Source: Asticcacaulis sp. YBE204 (GTDB lineage Bacteria > Pseudomonadota > Alphaproteobacteria > Caulobacterales > Caulobacteraceae). From it: DNA of 64,000 nt. Every line of letters starts with the position of its first letter. Position 1 is the first letter of the stretch. The notes below the pieces were generated by a model, which did not search any database, was not told the origin of the DNA, and was given only the letters and a program-made list of their open reading frames with translations. Made by a program: the position numbers and the translations under genes. Below, one piece after another: positions 23,703 to 31,766 of this stretch. The stretch spans positions 62,001 through 126,000 of the forward strand of contig NZ_AWGF01000011.1 of NCBI RefSeq assembly GCF_000495855.1, in the 5' to 3' direction.

Positions 23703-23749
23703 ACCACATTTTGTGGTTTAGGGAAGCCTAATGCCCCACATATAGCGAT
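23703..23749 (-). promoter_or_regulatory. Possible paired NrdR boxes upstream of nrdB
   Basis: ACCACATTTTGTGGT (23703-23717) is a strong inverted repeat. CCCCACATATAGCGAT (23734-23749) is a weaker relative. Their centres are about 31.5 bp apart, three helical turns, which is the spacing known for NrdR box pairs. The match to the NrdR consensus is partial. Confidence 0.4.
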
Positions 23750-23885
23750 CACATTTTGAGGGTATTTTGTCGCAGCCGTTCACGCGCAGGGCGTGAATCA
23801 GCGATTAACGATCGTTAACACACGGCGCGGAATGTGTTGAGTCGGATTCGTAATTGGTCCCCGGTTGCGAGCTCTAAACACTTTC

Positions 23886-24088
23886 ATACTCCCCCAGTTT
23901 ACTGGGGGAGGTGGATGGCCGAAGGCCAGACGGAGGGGGGCTCGCGTAAATGTCGCACACAAATCGGCTGGCCCGACGAGCGCAATGATGCGACGGCGAA
24001 GGCCCCCACCACCGCATCTAGCTCGCTATGCGAGCGTCGTGCGGTCCCCGGCACCGGCCGCCCGGCTCCCCACGTGGTGGGGAGGTAT
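23886..24088. repeat. Dispersed intergenic palindrome, family A, complete variant
   Basis: It starts ATACTCCCCC with an AGTTTACTGGGGGAGG hairpin, then CAGACGGAGGGGGGC, a spacer, GCCCCCACCACCGCATC, and ends GGGAGGTAT. It shares the GCATCTAG and GTGCGGTCCCC segments with the 53742 copy. With the nrdB promoter, it accounts for the 441-bp gap between nrdB and the TPR gene. Confidence 0.83.
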
Positions 24089-24097
24089 GATTTTGTT

Positions 24098-24925
24098 TTA
24101 CCCGCCCTTGAGCGAGTTCCACGAGCGGTCGCCCGTCTGCGTCACCGGCGTCTTCAACTGCGCCTGAAACCAGGCCAGATTCTGATCGACCAGCTCCGGC
24201 GGCAGGTCCTGACGCAGCAGCTTTTCGGCTTCCGGCAGTTTGCCCTGCATCCCCAAAACCAGCGCCAGATTCTGACGCACCCGGATATCGGCACCCGGAC
24301 GCGTCGAGGCCCGGCGCAGCAGGGTTTCCGCTCCGTCAAGGTCGCCATTGGCCGCCAGCGACATCGCCTTGTTGGTCAGGACCGCGGGGTTTTCCGGCGA
24401 AAGGGCGAGCGCCTTGTCCCACATCTGTTGTGCATCGTCGCCGCGCTTGGTCTGGTCGTAGGCGACGCCGAGCAGCGAGAAGGCGCGCCAGTCCCTGGCA
24501 TTGACCTCGGTCGCGTGTTTCAGCGGTTCGATGGCGTAGAAGGCGTTGTTCTGACCGATGAAGGATTTCCCGGCCGCCAGCAGGGCTTCGTAATGATTGG
24601 GCGCGAACATCAACACGCGCTGGGCGGCTTCGCCGGCTTCCTTGTATTGCCCAAGCGTGCGCAGCGATTCCGACAGGGCCAGACCGGCCTCGACATCGGT
24701 CGGATCACGGTCGAATTCTCGGTTGAAAAAAGCGGCGCGGGCCAGCGGTTCCAGACGCAGGGCGGCGGCACGCTCCTGAGCGGTAGCCTTTTGTACCACC
24801 TTGGCGACGGGCTTTTCGGTCGCCTTGACCTCGGTTTTTTCGGTTTCGGGGGCCTTCTTGCCCCACGCAGCGGCAGGACCGGCGACAGTCAGAAGGGCGG
24901 CGGCGATCAGGAAAAAACGGGTCAT
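24098..24925 (-). CDS. Exported tetratricopeptide-repeat protein
   Basis: The first 20 residues (MTRFFLIAAALLTVAGPAAA) form a signal peptide. Residues 22-50 are a Lys/Glu-rich linker, then about five TPR-like units run from FFNREFDRDPTDVEAGLALSESLRTLGQYKEAGEAAQRVL to the C-terminus. This resembles TadD-type TPR proteins, which act in tight-adherence pilus assembly, but no tad genes are nearby. A general periplasmic scaffold role is equally possible. Confidence 0.78.
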   Translation of the reverse strand: MTRFFLIAAALLTVAGPAAAWGKKAPETEKTEVKATEKPVAKVVQKATAQERAAALRLEPLARAAFFNREFDRDPTDVEAGLALSESLRTLGQYKEAGEAAQRVLMFAPNHYEALLAAGKSFIGQNNAFYAIEPLKHATEVNARDWRAFSLLGVAYDQTKRGDDAQQMWDKALALSPENPAVLTNKAMSLAANGDLDGAETLLRRASTRPGADIRVRQNLALVLGMQGKLPEAEKLLRQDLPPELVDQNLAWFQAQLKTPVTQTGDRSWNSLKGG

Positions 24926-25068
24926 GGCGGGAGCCTTGTGAACAAACCGGAGGCGTTCTGACCTCGAAAAACCAAAAGACAGGTTTTAAGCTTTGGTTCA
25001 CAGGCCTAAAGATATGGTTAAACCTTGAGTCCTATCTTGGCCCGACTGTCTGAATTTCGAGTGATCCC

Positions 25069-26556
25069 ATGTCCAAGCCCCTGCCCCCTTCAACCGCCAA
25101 ACGCAGCGAAAACATCGTCTTCGGCGTCTTCGAGGACGAAGCGGACGGCGTTATCGCCGCGCTGAAACCGGCCCATGCGGGGTTTCTGAAAGCGCGCGGC
25201 TTTGCGGGCAAGGCAGGCTCGATCATCGTCCTGCCGAGCGGTTTAGGCTCGAACGAGACCGGCGGCCTGTGGGTGTGGTTCGGGCTGGGGGCGCGCAAGA
25301 CCTATAACCCGTTGATTTTCCGCGCCCTGCCGTCGCAACTGCCTTATGGCGAGTGGCAATTGAAGGCCGATGCCGCGTTGGACCGCAAGGCGATCCACGT
25401 CGCGTTTCAACTGGGTTCCTACGTCTTCGACCGCTACAAGGCCGGCAAGAACCTGCGCGTCGAGGTGACGCTGGAAAGCGCCGACCTCAGCGAAGAGACC
25501 CGCGCCGAGATCGCCCGCGAAGTGGCGGCGCACGACCTCGTCCGCGACCTGGTCAATACCCCGGCCAATGACATGGGCCCGGCGGAGATCGAAGCCGCCG
25601 CGCGTAACGTGGCGGATCGTTTCGGAGCCAAGCTGACCGTCATTACCGGCGACGACCTGCTGAGCGAGAACTTCCCGGCGGTCCATGCGGTCGGTCGCGG
25701 TGCCGTCGCCGCGCGCACCCCGCGCTTTATCGAGATCGACTGGACGCCGCATGAGCCCTTCCCGAAAAGTGCGCAGCGGTTTTCGGACTCAGAAGGGCGA
25801 CAAAATAATGTCGAGGATATCTCCGCCGAACCCAAGCCGGTCATCGCATTGGTCGGCAAGGGCGTGGCCTTCGACACCGGCGGCCTGAACATCAAGGGCG
25901 GTGCCGGCATGGCCCTTATGAAAAAGGACATGGGCGGCGCAGCCCACGCGCTGGCTTTGGCGCAGTGGATCATGGAATCGAACCTGCGCGTCCGCCTGCA
26001 CGTCCTGATCAGCGCGGTGGAAAACGCCATTTCCGGCGACGCCTTCCGTCCCGGCGACGTCATCGCCTCGCGCGCGGGCAAGAGCATCGACATCGGCAAT
26101 ACCGATGCCGAGGGCCGTCTGATCCTCGCCGACGCCCTTACGCGAGCCAGTGAACTGTCGCCGGACCTGACGCTCGATTTCGCCACGCTTACGGGCGCGG
26201 CGCGCGTGGCGCTGGGGCCGGAAGTCATCCCGTTCTACACCGACGACGAAGAGATCGCTCGCCGTCTGGAGGTCGCCTCGATCGCCGAACACGACCCGCT
26301 GTGGCGGATGCCGCTGTGGGCCGGGTATCGCGATGCGCTGGAATCCGACATCGCCGATCTGCGCAACGATCCGCAGGCCTGGGCTCAGGCCGGATCGGTG
26401 ACGGCGGCCCTGTTCCTGCAAAAATTCGCGCCGGAAAGCGGCGCGTGGGTGCATTTCGACGTCTATGCGTGGAACCCGCGCGGGCGCCCGGGTTTCCCGG
26501 TGGGGGCCGAGGCTCAGACCCTGCGGGCGTGCTTCCACATGATCAAAGGCCTTTGA
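25069..26556 (+). CDS. M17 (leucyl aminopeptidase) family metallopeptidase
   Basis: This cytosolic dizinc aminopeptidase has 495 residues. Active-site segments are VGKGVAFDTGGLNIK, MKKDMGGAA and the signature NTDAEGRLILADAL. The C-terminal catalytic domain is complete, and the N-terminal domain is divergent. Residues near 230-250 come from a palindromic repeat (25762-25786) that has stayed in frame just before the catalytic domain and may form a surface loop. The NlpC/P60 gene downstream suggests a role in murein-peptide turnover. The ribosome-binding site is weak. Confidence 0.93.
   Translation: MSKPLPPSTAKRSENIVFGVFEDEADGVIAALKPAHAGFLKARGFAGKAGSIIVLPSGLGSNETGGLWVWFGLGARKTYNPLIFRALPSQLPYGEWQLKADAALDRKAIHVAFQLGSYVFDRYKAGKNLRVEVTLESADLSEETRAEIAREVAAHDLVRDLVNTPANDMGPAEIEAAARNVADRFGAKLTVITGDDLLSENFPAVHAVGRGAVAARTPRFIEIDWTPHEPFPKSAQRFSDSEGRQNNVEDISAEPKPVIALVGKGVAFDTGGLNIKGGAGMALMKKDMGGAAHALALAQWIMESNLRVRLHVLISAVENAISGDAFRPGDVIASRAGKSIDIGNTDAEGRLILADALTRASELSPDLTLDFATLTGAARVALGPEVIPFYTDDEEIARRLEVASIAEHDPLWRMPLWAGYRDALESDIADLRNDPQAWAQAGSVTAALFLQKFAPESGAWVHFDVYAWNPRGRPGFPVGAEAQTLRACFHMIKGL
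25762..25786 (+). repeat. Intragenic hairpin repeat (family B)
   Basis: CCGAAAA and TTTTCGG enclose GTGCGCAGCGG. The same core, AAAGTGTGAAGCGGTTTTTGG with small changes, recurs at 61437 and in weaker form at 29304 and 50912. Here it is translated as part of the aminopeptidase. Confidence 0.75.
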
Positions 26557-27226
26557 ATTTCAGATAGAGCCTGAACGGCGCGTACGGGTTTTCTACGGCG
26601 CGCCGTTTGATTTTGGCCTGAATATTCCCGACCGTTGCGGTAACGACTGGCATATGATCACCCGAATAAAGGGTCAGGATAAGCTGATCTTCCTTGCGCA
26701 GCTTGTTCCGGAACGCGCTGGCCCAAGCGTCGGATTTTCCCCCACATGAGGCGTCCTGCGGCAGGACCAGCACAAAAGGTGGCACGAGGTCTGCACTGGA
26801 TTTCGGGTTACCGACGTCTTCAACCTGGCACAAAGGCAGGGTTTCATCCATGAACCGGCCCCGTACGGTAAGGTAACCCCCCTGAAAATACGCCTTGACC
26901 CCACCCTCCGGCAAGAGTCGTCGCCCCAGAAAGAAGCCGGACATTTCAATGTGGATATTTGCCGGTGCGGCCTTGTTATCCATGCCGTAAATGACAAGTC
27001 CCGGCGACAGCTTCATAAAGGCCGTCGCGACCGGCGTCATATCGGTCAAGCGTTCGGTGTCTTCCGGACTCAGAATATGGATGGCGGTACCGGTCAGACT
27101 GTCCGCACCAAGAAATAGCGTATCACCCGCATAATGCTGCGCCTGCCATGCCTGATAATTGAAGACCGTGAAAATCGCGAATGCCACGGCCAGTGCCGGT
27201 AATGCTATAAGCGCTACTTTTTTCAT
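26543..27226 (-). CDS. Membrane-anchored hypothetical protein (227 aa)
   Basis: I do not recognise the family. Residues 4-24 (VALIALPALAVAFAIFTVFN) form one N-terminal membrane helix or uncleaved signal, with the rest outside the cytoplasm. Two cysteines (LCQVED and ASCGGKS) could pair. The GGGGAG ribosome-binding site supports the ATG at 27226. Base composition is lower in GC than its neighbours. Its end overlaps the aminopeptidase stop by 14 nt, tail to tail. Confidence 0.65.
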   Translation of the reverse strand: MKKVALIALPALAVAFAIFTVFNYQAWQAQHYAGDTLFLGADSLTGTAIHILSPEDTERLTDMTPVATAFMKLSPGLVIYGMDNKAAPANIHIEMSGFFLGRRLLPEGGVKAYFQGGYLTVRGRFMDETLPLCQVEDVGNPKSSADLVPPFVLVLPQDASCGGKSDAWASAFRNKLRKEDQLILTLYSGDHMPVVTATVGNIQAKIKRRAVENPYAPFRLYLKFKGL

Positions 27227-27430
27227 GTTCTCCCCCTGTAGTTACAGCATCTGCCATTATCGGCGCCCTATCAAGACGGCAGTGTTCCATTGCACAAAGG
27301 ATGTTTCCTTCATTAACCCGACGTTCGCATCTTTGGTCTATCCTGAGCCCATAAGTGCTTCTGCGTTAACGCTTTTTTACGAAGATTAAAGCGGCGCAGA
27401 CACCGGTGATGGTATCCGAAAGCGAGACAT

Positions 27431-28285
27431 ATGGCTCACGACGACTTCGATCCGCGCATGACGCCGTTCAAGGACGGCAAGGCCGATCAGCTCCTCGAAG
27501 GACTGATGCGGGCGCAGAACTTCGTCGTCGGCGAAACCATGGGCTGCACTAAGCCCTCGACCGCTATCCGCGCCGCGCCGAACGACAGCGCCGAACAATG
27601 GGACCAGCTCCTGTTCGGTGAGCGTTTCCGCGTCATCGAGCGTTCGCGCGATTACGTTTGGGGGCAATCCCTGCGCGACGGTTACTGCGGCTATGTGCGC
27701 GAAGACGAGCTGTCGCGCGAATGGTTCGTGCCGACGCACTTCGTCTCGACGCTGCGCAGCTACGTCTTTTCAGAGCCGAACCTCAAGTCGCGCATCGTCT
27801 GCGCCCTCAGCCTCAACGCGCTGGTCAGCGCCGGGGAAACCGACGGCAAATATACGCGCATCAACAATCTGGGCTGGATCTATACGGCCCACCTCGGCGA
27901 TTTCGGCGGTTTTCACGGCGATTATGTCAGCGTCGCCGAAGCCTATCTCAATGCGCCCTATCAATGGGGCGGCCGCGAAAGCGACGGCCTCGACTGTTCA
28001 GGTCTGGTGCAGCAATCGCTCTACGCGGTGGGTCAGGCCTGTCCGCGCGATTCCGACATGCAGGCGGCCCTGGGACATGCGCTCGACATCGGCGCGGACC
28101 TGAAAGGGCTCTATCGCGGCGATCTGGTCTTCTGGAAGGGCCACGTGGCGATCATGTGCGACGAAGACCACATCATCCACGCCAACGGCTTCCATATGAA
28201 GACGGTCGTCGAGCCGTTACGCGAAGCCGTGGACCGCATCGACGCGGCGGGTGTGGGACTGCCGACCGCGTTTCGCCGGTTGTAA
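27431..28285 (+). CDS. NlpC/P60 family cell-wall peptidase
   Basis: The 284-residue protein has two SH3-like regions (about residues 35-160) and a C-terminal NlpC/P60 cysteine peptidase. The catalytic Cys is in DGLDCSGLVQQ, with His in WKGHVAIM and a third polar residue in HIIHANGFHM. The family cleaves the gamma-D-Glu to diamino acid bond of peptidoglycan peptides. No signal peptide is seen, so it may act on recycled muropeptides in the cytoplasm. An M17 aminopeptidase gene with the next such gene downstream is a recurrent alphaproteobacterial arrangement, which supports that role. Confidence 0.88.
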   Translation: MAHDDFDPRMTPFKDGKADQLLEGLMRAQNFVVGETMGCTKPSTAIRAAPNDSAEQWDQLLFGERFRVIERSRDYVWGQSLRDGYCGYVREDELSREWFVPTHFVSTLRSYVFSEPNLKSRIVCALSLNALVSAGETDGKYTRINNLGWIYTAHLGDFGGFHGDYVSVAEAYLNAPYQWGGRESDGLDCSGLVQQSLYAVGQACPRDSDMQAALGHALDIGADLKGLYRGDLVFWKGHVAIMCDEDHIIHANGFHMKTVVEPLREAVDRIDAAGVGLPTAFRRL

Positions 28286-28292
28286 TCCTGAT

Positions 28293-28326
28293 TTACATCT
28301 GTCTCCGTTTACGGGGAAGGATGTAA
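28293..28326. repeat. Degenerate mini-palindrome related to family A
   Basis: TTACATC and GATGTAA bracket CTCCGTTTACGGGG. The CGTTTACGGGG core is like the arms at 15044 and 44462. Confidence 0.45.
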
Positions 28327-28330
28327 GAAA

Positions 28331-28360
28331 AAAAGCCCCGGTGCGAACACCGGGGCTTTT
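28331..28360. terminator. Bidirectional terminator between NlpC/P60 and cycM genes
   Basis: AAAAGCCCCGGTG, loop CGAA and CACCGGGGCTTTT form a 13-bp stem with A and T runs on its two sides, serving both convergent genes. Confidence 0.88.
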
Positions 28361-28367
28361 TCGTGTC

Positions 28368-29060
28368 TTAGTGCGTGGCCTTGACCGGCTCGGTCGAGGC
28401 GACCGGCGTGGTCGCCGGATCGGCGGGCGGCGATTTCACTTCGCCATTGGCCGCCGGGGCACCGGCCGGTGCCGCATCGCCCGCAGGGGCTGCGCCGGGC
28501 TGGCGCGAGGGGTCCGGCGCTGGAATGCCGAGGCTGGAGCCCTTGGTGTGCAGATAGGCGATCAGGTTGATGCGCTCTTCCGGCTTCTTGATGCCAGCGA
28601 AGCCCATCTTGGTCCCCTTGACCCATTTGGCCGGGTTGCCGAGGAAGTGATAAAGCTGATCGTAGGTCCAGGTCGGGGCTTCGGCGGCGTGTGCCTTCAT
28701 GCCGTCCGAATAGCCGAAGCCCGCATGGCTGGCGGTACCGCGACCGACGACACCCCACAGGCCGGGACCGGTCATGTTCGGGCCGCCTTCGTGGTCGTTG
28801 TGGCAAGAGGTACATTTGGCGAAAATCTTTTCCCCCGCGGCGATATCCGCCGTCGGCAGGACCGTACCCCAGTCGGGATCGAGTTCGACCGCCGCCGCGC
28901 CACCGGCTTCGGGCGCTTCGGCGACTTCGATGGCATAGCCGGGCTTGGCCGGGGCTTCGGTGTGGTACAGCGCGTCGACGCCGATGCGCACACCCATGAT
29001 GACCAGCGCGGTCGCCAGACCTGCGCCCAGAATCTTGTTGAACTGAAGATTACCGCTCAT
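28368..29060 (-). CDS. cycM: Membrane-anchored cytochrome c (CycM type)
   Basis: The protein has one N-terminal membrane helix (residues 8-30) and a class I cytochrome c domain. The heme-binding site is C83-T-S-C86-H87 and the axial methionine is M152 in GTKMGFAG. A Pro/Ala-rich tail of about 50 residues follows. CycM-type cytochromes pass electrons from the bc1 complex to the aa3 oxidase. The ATG at 29060 gives 230 residues. The heme would be attached by the Ccm system encoded 3 kb away. Confidence 0.9.
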   Translation of the reverse strand: MSGNLQFNKILGAGLATALVIMGVRIGVDALYHTEAPAKPGYAIEVAEAPEAGGAAAVELDPDWGTVLPTADIAAGEKIFAKCTSCHNDHEGGPNMTGPGLWGVVGRGTASHAGFGYSDGMKAHAAEAPTWTYDQLYHFLGNPAKWVKGTKMGFAGIKKPEERINLIAYLHTKGSSLGIPAPDPSRQPGAAPAGDAAPAGAPAANGEVKSPPADPATTPVASTEPVKATH

Positions 29061-29408
29061 GCCGCTTCGACGTCCTGACTCTAATTCTCGGTTGTGGCCG
29101 CCGATTTGACCGGATCGACGAAGCCTCGTCAATGCCGGTTGGCGGACCGTTATTTTGTTTCCTCTGGCTCTCTGACACGCGAAACGCCATTACGCAAGAT
29201 GGCAGTACCCGCTCGACCGCAAAATGAGGCGTCAAAGCGGCACCCGTGTCAAATCGTCACACCCGGCGGCATGACCGCACGGACATCCCGCTTTATCGCG
29301 CTTTGCGAAAGCTGTGAAGCGGTTTTCACCCTCATTCAGCTAGGCGCTTGAAACTTGCCGGAAATAGAGGCACAGACGGCGCACATCTCTTTACGACGGC
29401 CTCCTTTC
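29061..29408. other. 348-bp divergent intergenic region, cycM/pheA
   Basis: No gene is seen here. It must hold the divergent promoters of cycM and pheA. A weak family B hairpin, GCGAAAGCTGTGAAGCGGTTTTC, spans 29304-29328. Otherwise I see no repeats, terminators or clear operators. Confidence 0.5.
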
Positions 29409-30266
29409 ATGACCTCGACCGCTTCCAAGAAAATCGCCTATCAGGGCGAACCCGGCGCTTTCAGCCATCAGGCCTGCAAGCGCTGGTTCCCCGACAACGT
29501 ACCGACGCCGTTTCCGACGTTCGAGGCGGCGTTCGCGGCGGTCAATGCGGGCGAGTGCGAACTGGGTATGATTCCGGCGGAAAACGCCCTGGCCGGTCGC
29601 GTCGCCGACGTGCATCAACTCCTGCCGCATTCGGGCCTCAAGATCGTCGGCGAGCGCTTTCTGCCGATCGAGATGATGCTGATGGGCGTGCCGGAAACCG
29701 AGCTTGCCAACATCACGGTCGCCTTTTCGCACACCATGGCCCTGCTTCAGTGTCGCAACTCGCTGCTGGCGCTCAACATCAAGCCGGAAATGTTCCACGA
29801 CACCGCCGGTTCGGCGCGCGCCTTGAGCGAAACACGTGAACTGAACCGCGCCGCCATCGCGCCGGAAATCGCCGCCGAACTGTACGGGTTGAAAATCCTG
29901 CAACGCAATCTGGAAGACGCGCACAACAATACGACGCGATTCCTTGTCCTGACCGCGCAGGATCAGGTGGTCGAGCCGTCCGCTGAGAAGATTTTGACCA
30001 GTTTCGTCTTCGGCGTGCGCAATATCCCTGCGGCCCTGTACAAGGCGCTGGGCGGCTTTGCGACCAACGGCATCAATATGATCCGGCTGGAAAGCTATAT
30101 CCGCGACGGTATCTTCGCCTCGACCTTTTTCTATGCCGAGGTCGAGGGCCGCCCCTCCGACCACCTGCTGAAACTGGCCTTTGAGGAACTGGCGTTTTTC
30201 GCCGAAGAGGTCGAGATTCTGGGCGTCTATCCCATGGACCCGTTCCGCGCGACGCAATCTTCTTGA
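29409..30266 (+). CDS. pheA: Prephenate dehydratase
   Basis: This monofunctional dehydratase of 285 residues converts prephenate to phenylpyruvate for phenylalanine synthesis. The N-terminal PDT domain begins IAYQGEPGAFSHQAC, has IPAENALAGRV and ends with the catalytic NNTTRF motif. The ACT regulatory domain follows (SFVFGVRNIPAALYKALGGFATNGINMIRLES). The usual ESRP of the ACT domain reads RLESY here. There is no chorismate mutase domain. The ATG at 29409 is chosen because the PDT domain begins soon after it. Confidence 0.93.
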   Translation: MTSTASKKIAYQGEPGAFSHQACKRWFPDNVPTPFPTFEAAFAAVNAGECELGMIPAENALAGRVADVHQLLPHSGLKIVGERFLPIEMMLMGVPETELANITVAFSHTMALLQCRNSLLALNIKPEMFHDTAGSARALSETRELNRAAIAPEIAAELYGLKILQRNLEDAHNNTTRFLVLTAQDQVVEPSAEKILTSFVFGVRNIPAALYKALGGFATNGINMIRLESYIRDGIFASTFFYAEVEGRPSDHLLKLAFEELAFFAEEVEILGVYPMDPFRATQSS

Positions 30267-30269
30267 TAA

Positions 30270-30288
30270 GTACGGCAAAATACCGTAC
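30270..30288 (+). promoter_or_regulatory. Candidate operator of the DUF1778-GNAT module
   Basis: GTACGG and CCGTAC form a 6-bp inverted repeat separated by CAAAATA, centred about 19 bp before the antitoxin ATG. Ribbon-helix-helix antitoxins of this type repress their own promoter. Confidence 0.6.
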
Positions 30289-30297
30289 ATTAAGCGC

Positions 30298-30573
30298 ATG
30301 GAACAGGCCCGATCTTCCCGTCTCGAAACCCGCATAGCGCCCGACGCTCTGGCGCTGGTCCGGCGTGCGGCGGAACTGCAAGGCCGCAGCGTCAGCGATT
30401 TCGTGGTCGCTGCCGCTCAGGCCGCCGCCAGCCGGGCCATCGAAGAGGCTCAATTCATTCGACTGTCCGTCGAGGATCAGCGCGCCTTTGCCGAGGCGAT
30501 CATCGACCCGCCCGCGCCGTCTCCGGCGCTAGAACGCGCGGCCAAAGCCCATGCGCGGCTGATCATCCGGTGA
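30298..30573 (+). CDS. DUF1778 family antitoxin
   Basis: The 91-residue protein starts with a ribbon-helix-helix DNA-binding domain (SSRLETRIAPDALALVRRAAELQGRSVSDFVVAAAQAAA). It then has the toxin-binding C-terminal segment containing FIRLSVEDQRAFAEAIIDPP, typical of TacA-like antitoxins. It neutralises the GNAT toxin encoded next and probably binds the inverted repeat upstream. ATG 30298 is the only start that preserves the operator. Confidence 0.9.
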   Translation: MEQARSSRLETRIAPDALALVRRAAELQGRSVSDFVVAAAQAAASRAIEEAQFIRLSVEDQRAFAEAIIDPPAPSPALERAAKAHARLIIR

Positions 30574-31079
30574 GTTTTCGCATCGAAGCCCTGAGCGCTG
30601 CTCATGATCGGCAAGGCTTCGTGTGCGGTTCGGAACCGCTCGACCGCTATATCCGTACGCAGGCCACGCAGGACGTCAAACGCCGGATCAGCAATGTTTT
30701 CGTGGCGCGCGATGTCGACGGCGCGATGGCCGGATTTTATACGCTCGCGGCGACCAGCCTGCCCCTGACCGAGCTGCCGCCGGAAGAGATCAAGCGTTTG
30801 CCGCGGTACGGTTTGTTGCCTGCCGCCCTGATCGGGCGGTTGGCGATCAACCGGCGTTTTCAGGGGCAGGGGCTCGGCGGGGCGCTGATCATCGACGCGG
30901 CTTTGCGGGCGGCGCGCAGCGAACCGGCGATCTTCGCCCTGATTGTCGATGCCAAGGACGACAAGGCCGTGGCTTTTTATGAGCATTACGGTTTCCGCCG
31001 GTTTATCAGCCGCCCCGACTCGCTGTTCCTGCCGATGGCGACGGTGCTGAAAGCTATTCCAGCCGCGTCCCAGCCTTGA
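30570..31079 (+). CDS. GNAT acetyltransferase toxin (TacT-like)
   Basis: This 169-residue Gcn5-related acetyltransferase is paired with DUF1778. It has CGSEPLDRYIRTQATQDVKRRISNVFVA, typical of the toxin group, the acetyl-CoA loop RRFQGQGLGGAL, and AVAFYEHYGF near the end. Known members acetylate aminoacyl-tRNA and stop translation. The GTG start at 30570 overlaps the antitoxin stop as GTGA, so the two are translationally coupled. Its last 26 nt overlap the 3' end of ccmG on the other strand. Confidence 0.9.
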   Translation: MSFRIEALSAAHDRQGFVCGSEPLDRYIRTQATQDVKRRISNVFVARDVDGAMAGFYTLAATSLPLTELPPEEIKRLPRYGLLPAALIGRLAINRRFQGQGLGGALIIDAALRAARSEPAIFALIVDAKDDKAVAFYEHYGFRRFISRPDSLFLPMATVLKAIPAASQP

Positions 31080-31593
31080 CGGCGTCATACACCTTATCGA
31101 CCGTTTCCGGCAGGATCGGGCCAGTGATCTTGTCGATCACCACGCCGTCAGGTCCGACGATAAAGGTTTCCGGCACGCCTGAAATCCCGAGGTCCAGCCC
31201 CATCGCGCCGTCTTCGTCGGACAGGATTTTCGCATAAGGGTCGCCGTGCGTATTGACGAAGCTCAGGCCGTTGATCGGCGTGTCCTTGTGGTCGATACCG
31301 ATGATCACTACGCCCTTGGCTTTGAGGTCCATCAGATAGGGATGCTCGGCCTGACACGGCGTGCACCACGAAGCGAAGACATTGACCAGAACAGGCTTAT
31401 TGTAGCCCGCGACCAAGGCTTTCAGCGTCACCGCCGAACCGTCGTGCAGGTCGGTCAGGGCGCGTTCGGGCACGGGCTTGCCCACCAGTTCCGCCGGGGC
31501 GTATTCGGCCTTTTTGTGGAAATTGTACCAGCCGAGGACACTCAATACGCCCACCAGCACGACCAGCGGCACGGCCAGAATCAGCCGTTTCAC
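31054..31593 (-). CDS. ccmG: Thiol:disulfide interchange protein CcmG/DsbE
   Basis: This 179-residue thioredoxin-fold protein is anchored by one N-terminal helix (residues 3-21) with the domain in the periplasm. The redox site is WC77TPC80, and GVPETFIVGPDGVV has the cis-proline. It reduces apocytochrome c cysteines before heme attachment. It is the last gene of the ccm operon and starts inside the ccmD stop codon (ATGA overlap). Confidence 0.93.
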   Translation of the reverse strand: MKRLILAVPLVVLVGVLSVLGWYNFHKKAEYAPAELVGKPVPERALTDLHDGSAVTLKALVAGYNKPVLVNVFASWCTPCQAEHPYLMDLKAKGVVIIGIDHKDTPINGLSFVNTHGDPYAKILSDEDGAMGLDLGISGVPETFIVGPDGVVIDKITGPILPETVDKVYDAVKAGTRLE

Positions 31594-31766
31594 GCGTCCA
31601 CCTTTTGCGCTTTTTCAGCGGCCAGAGTCTCTTGCAAAGCTTTCAGTTTCGCTGCCCGGTCGCGGTGAGCGACGACGCTGAGCACGGTCAGGCCGATCAG
31701 CGCCACCGCCGAAACACCGTAACAGCCCCAGACGTAAAAGGCGTATTTGCCCATATCCAGATCCAT
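31590..31766 (-). CDS. ccmD: Heme exporter protein CcmD
   Basis: This 58-residue protein begins MDLDMGKYAFYVWGCYGVSA. One membrane helix spans about residues 9-32, followed by a charged HRDRAAKLKALQETLAAEK helix. CcmD stabilises the CcmABC-heme complex with CcmE. The size, single helix and place between ccmC and ccmG identify it. It overlaps ccmC by one base (TAATG) and ccmG as ATGA. Confidence 0.88.
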   Translation of the reverse strand: MDLDMGKYAFYVWGCYGVSAVALIGLTVLSVVAHRDRAAKLKALQETLAAEKAQKVDA

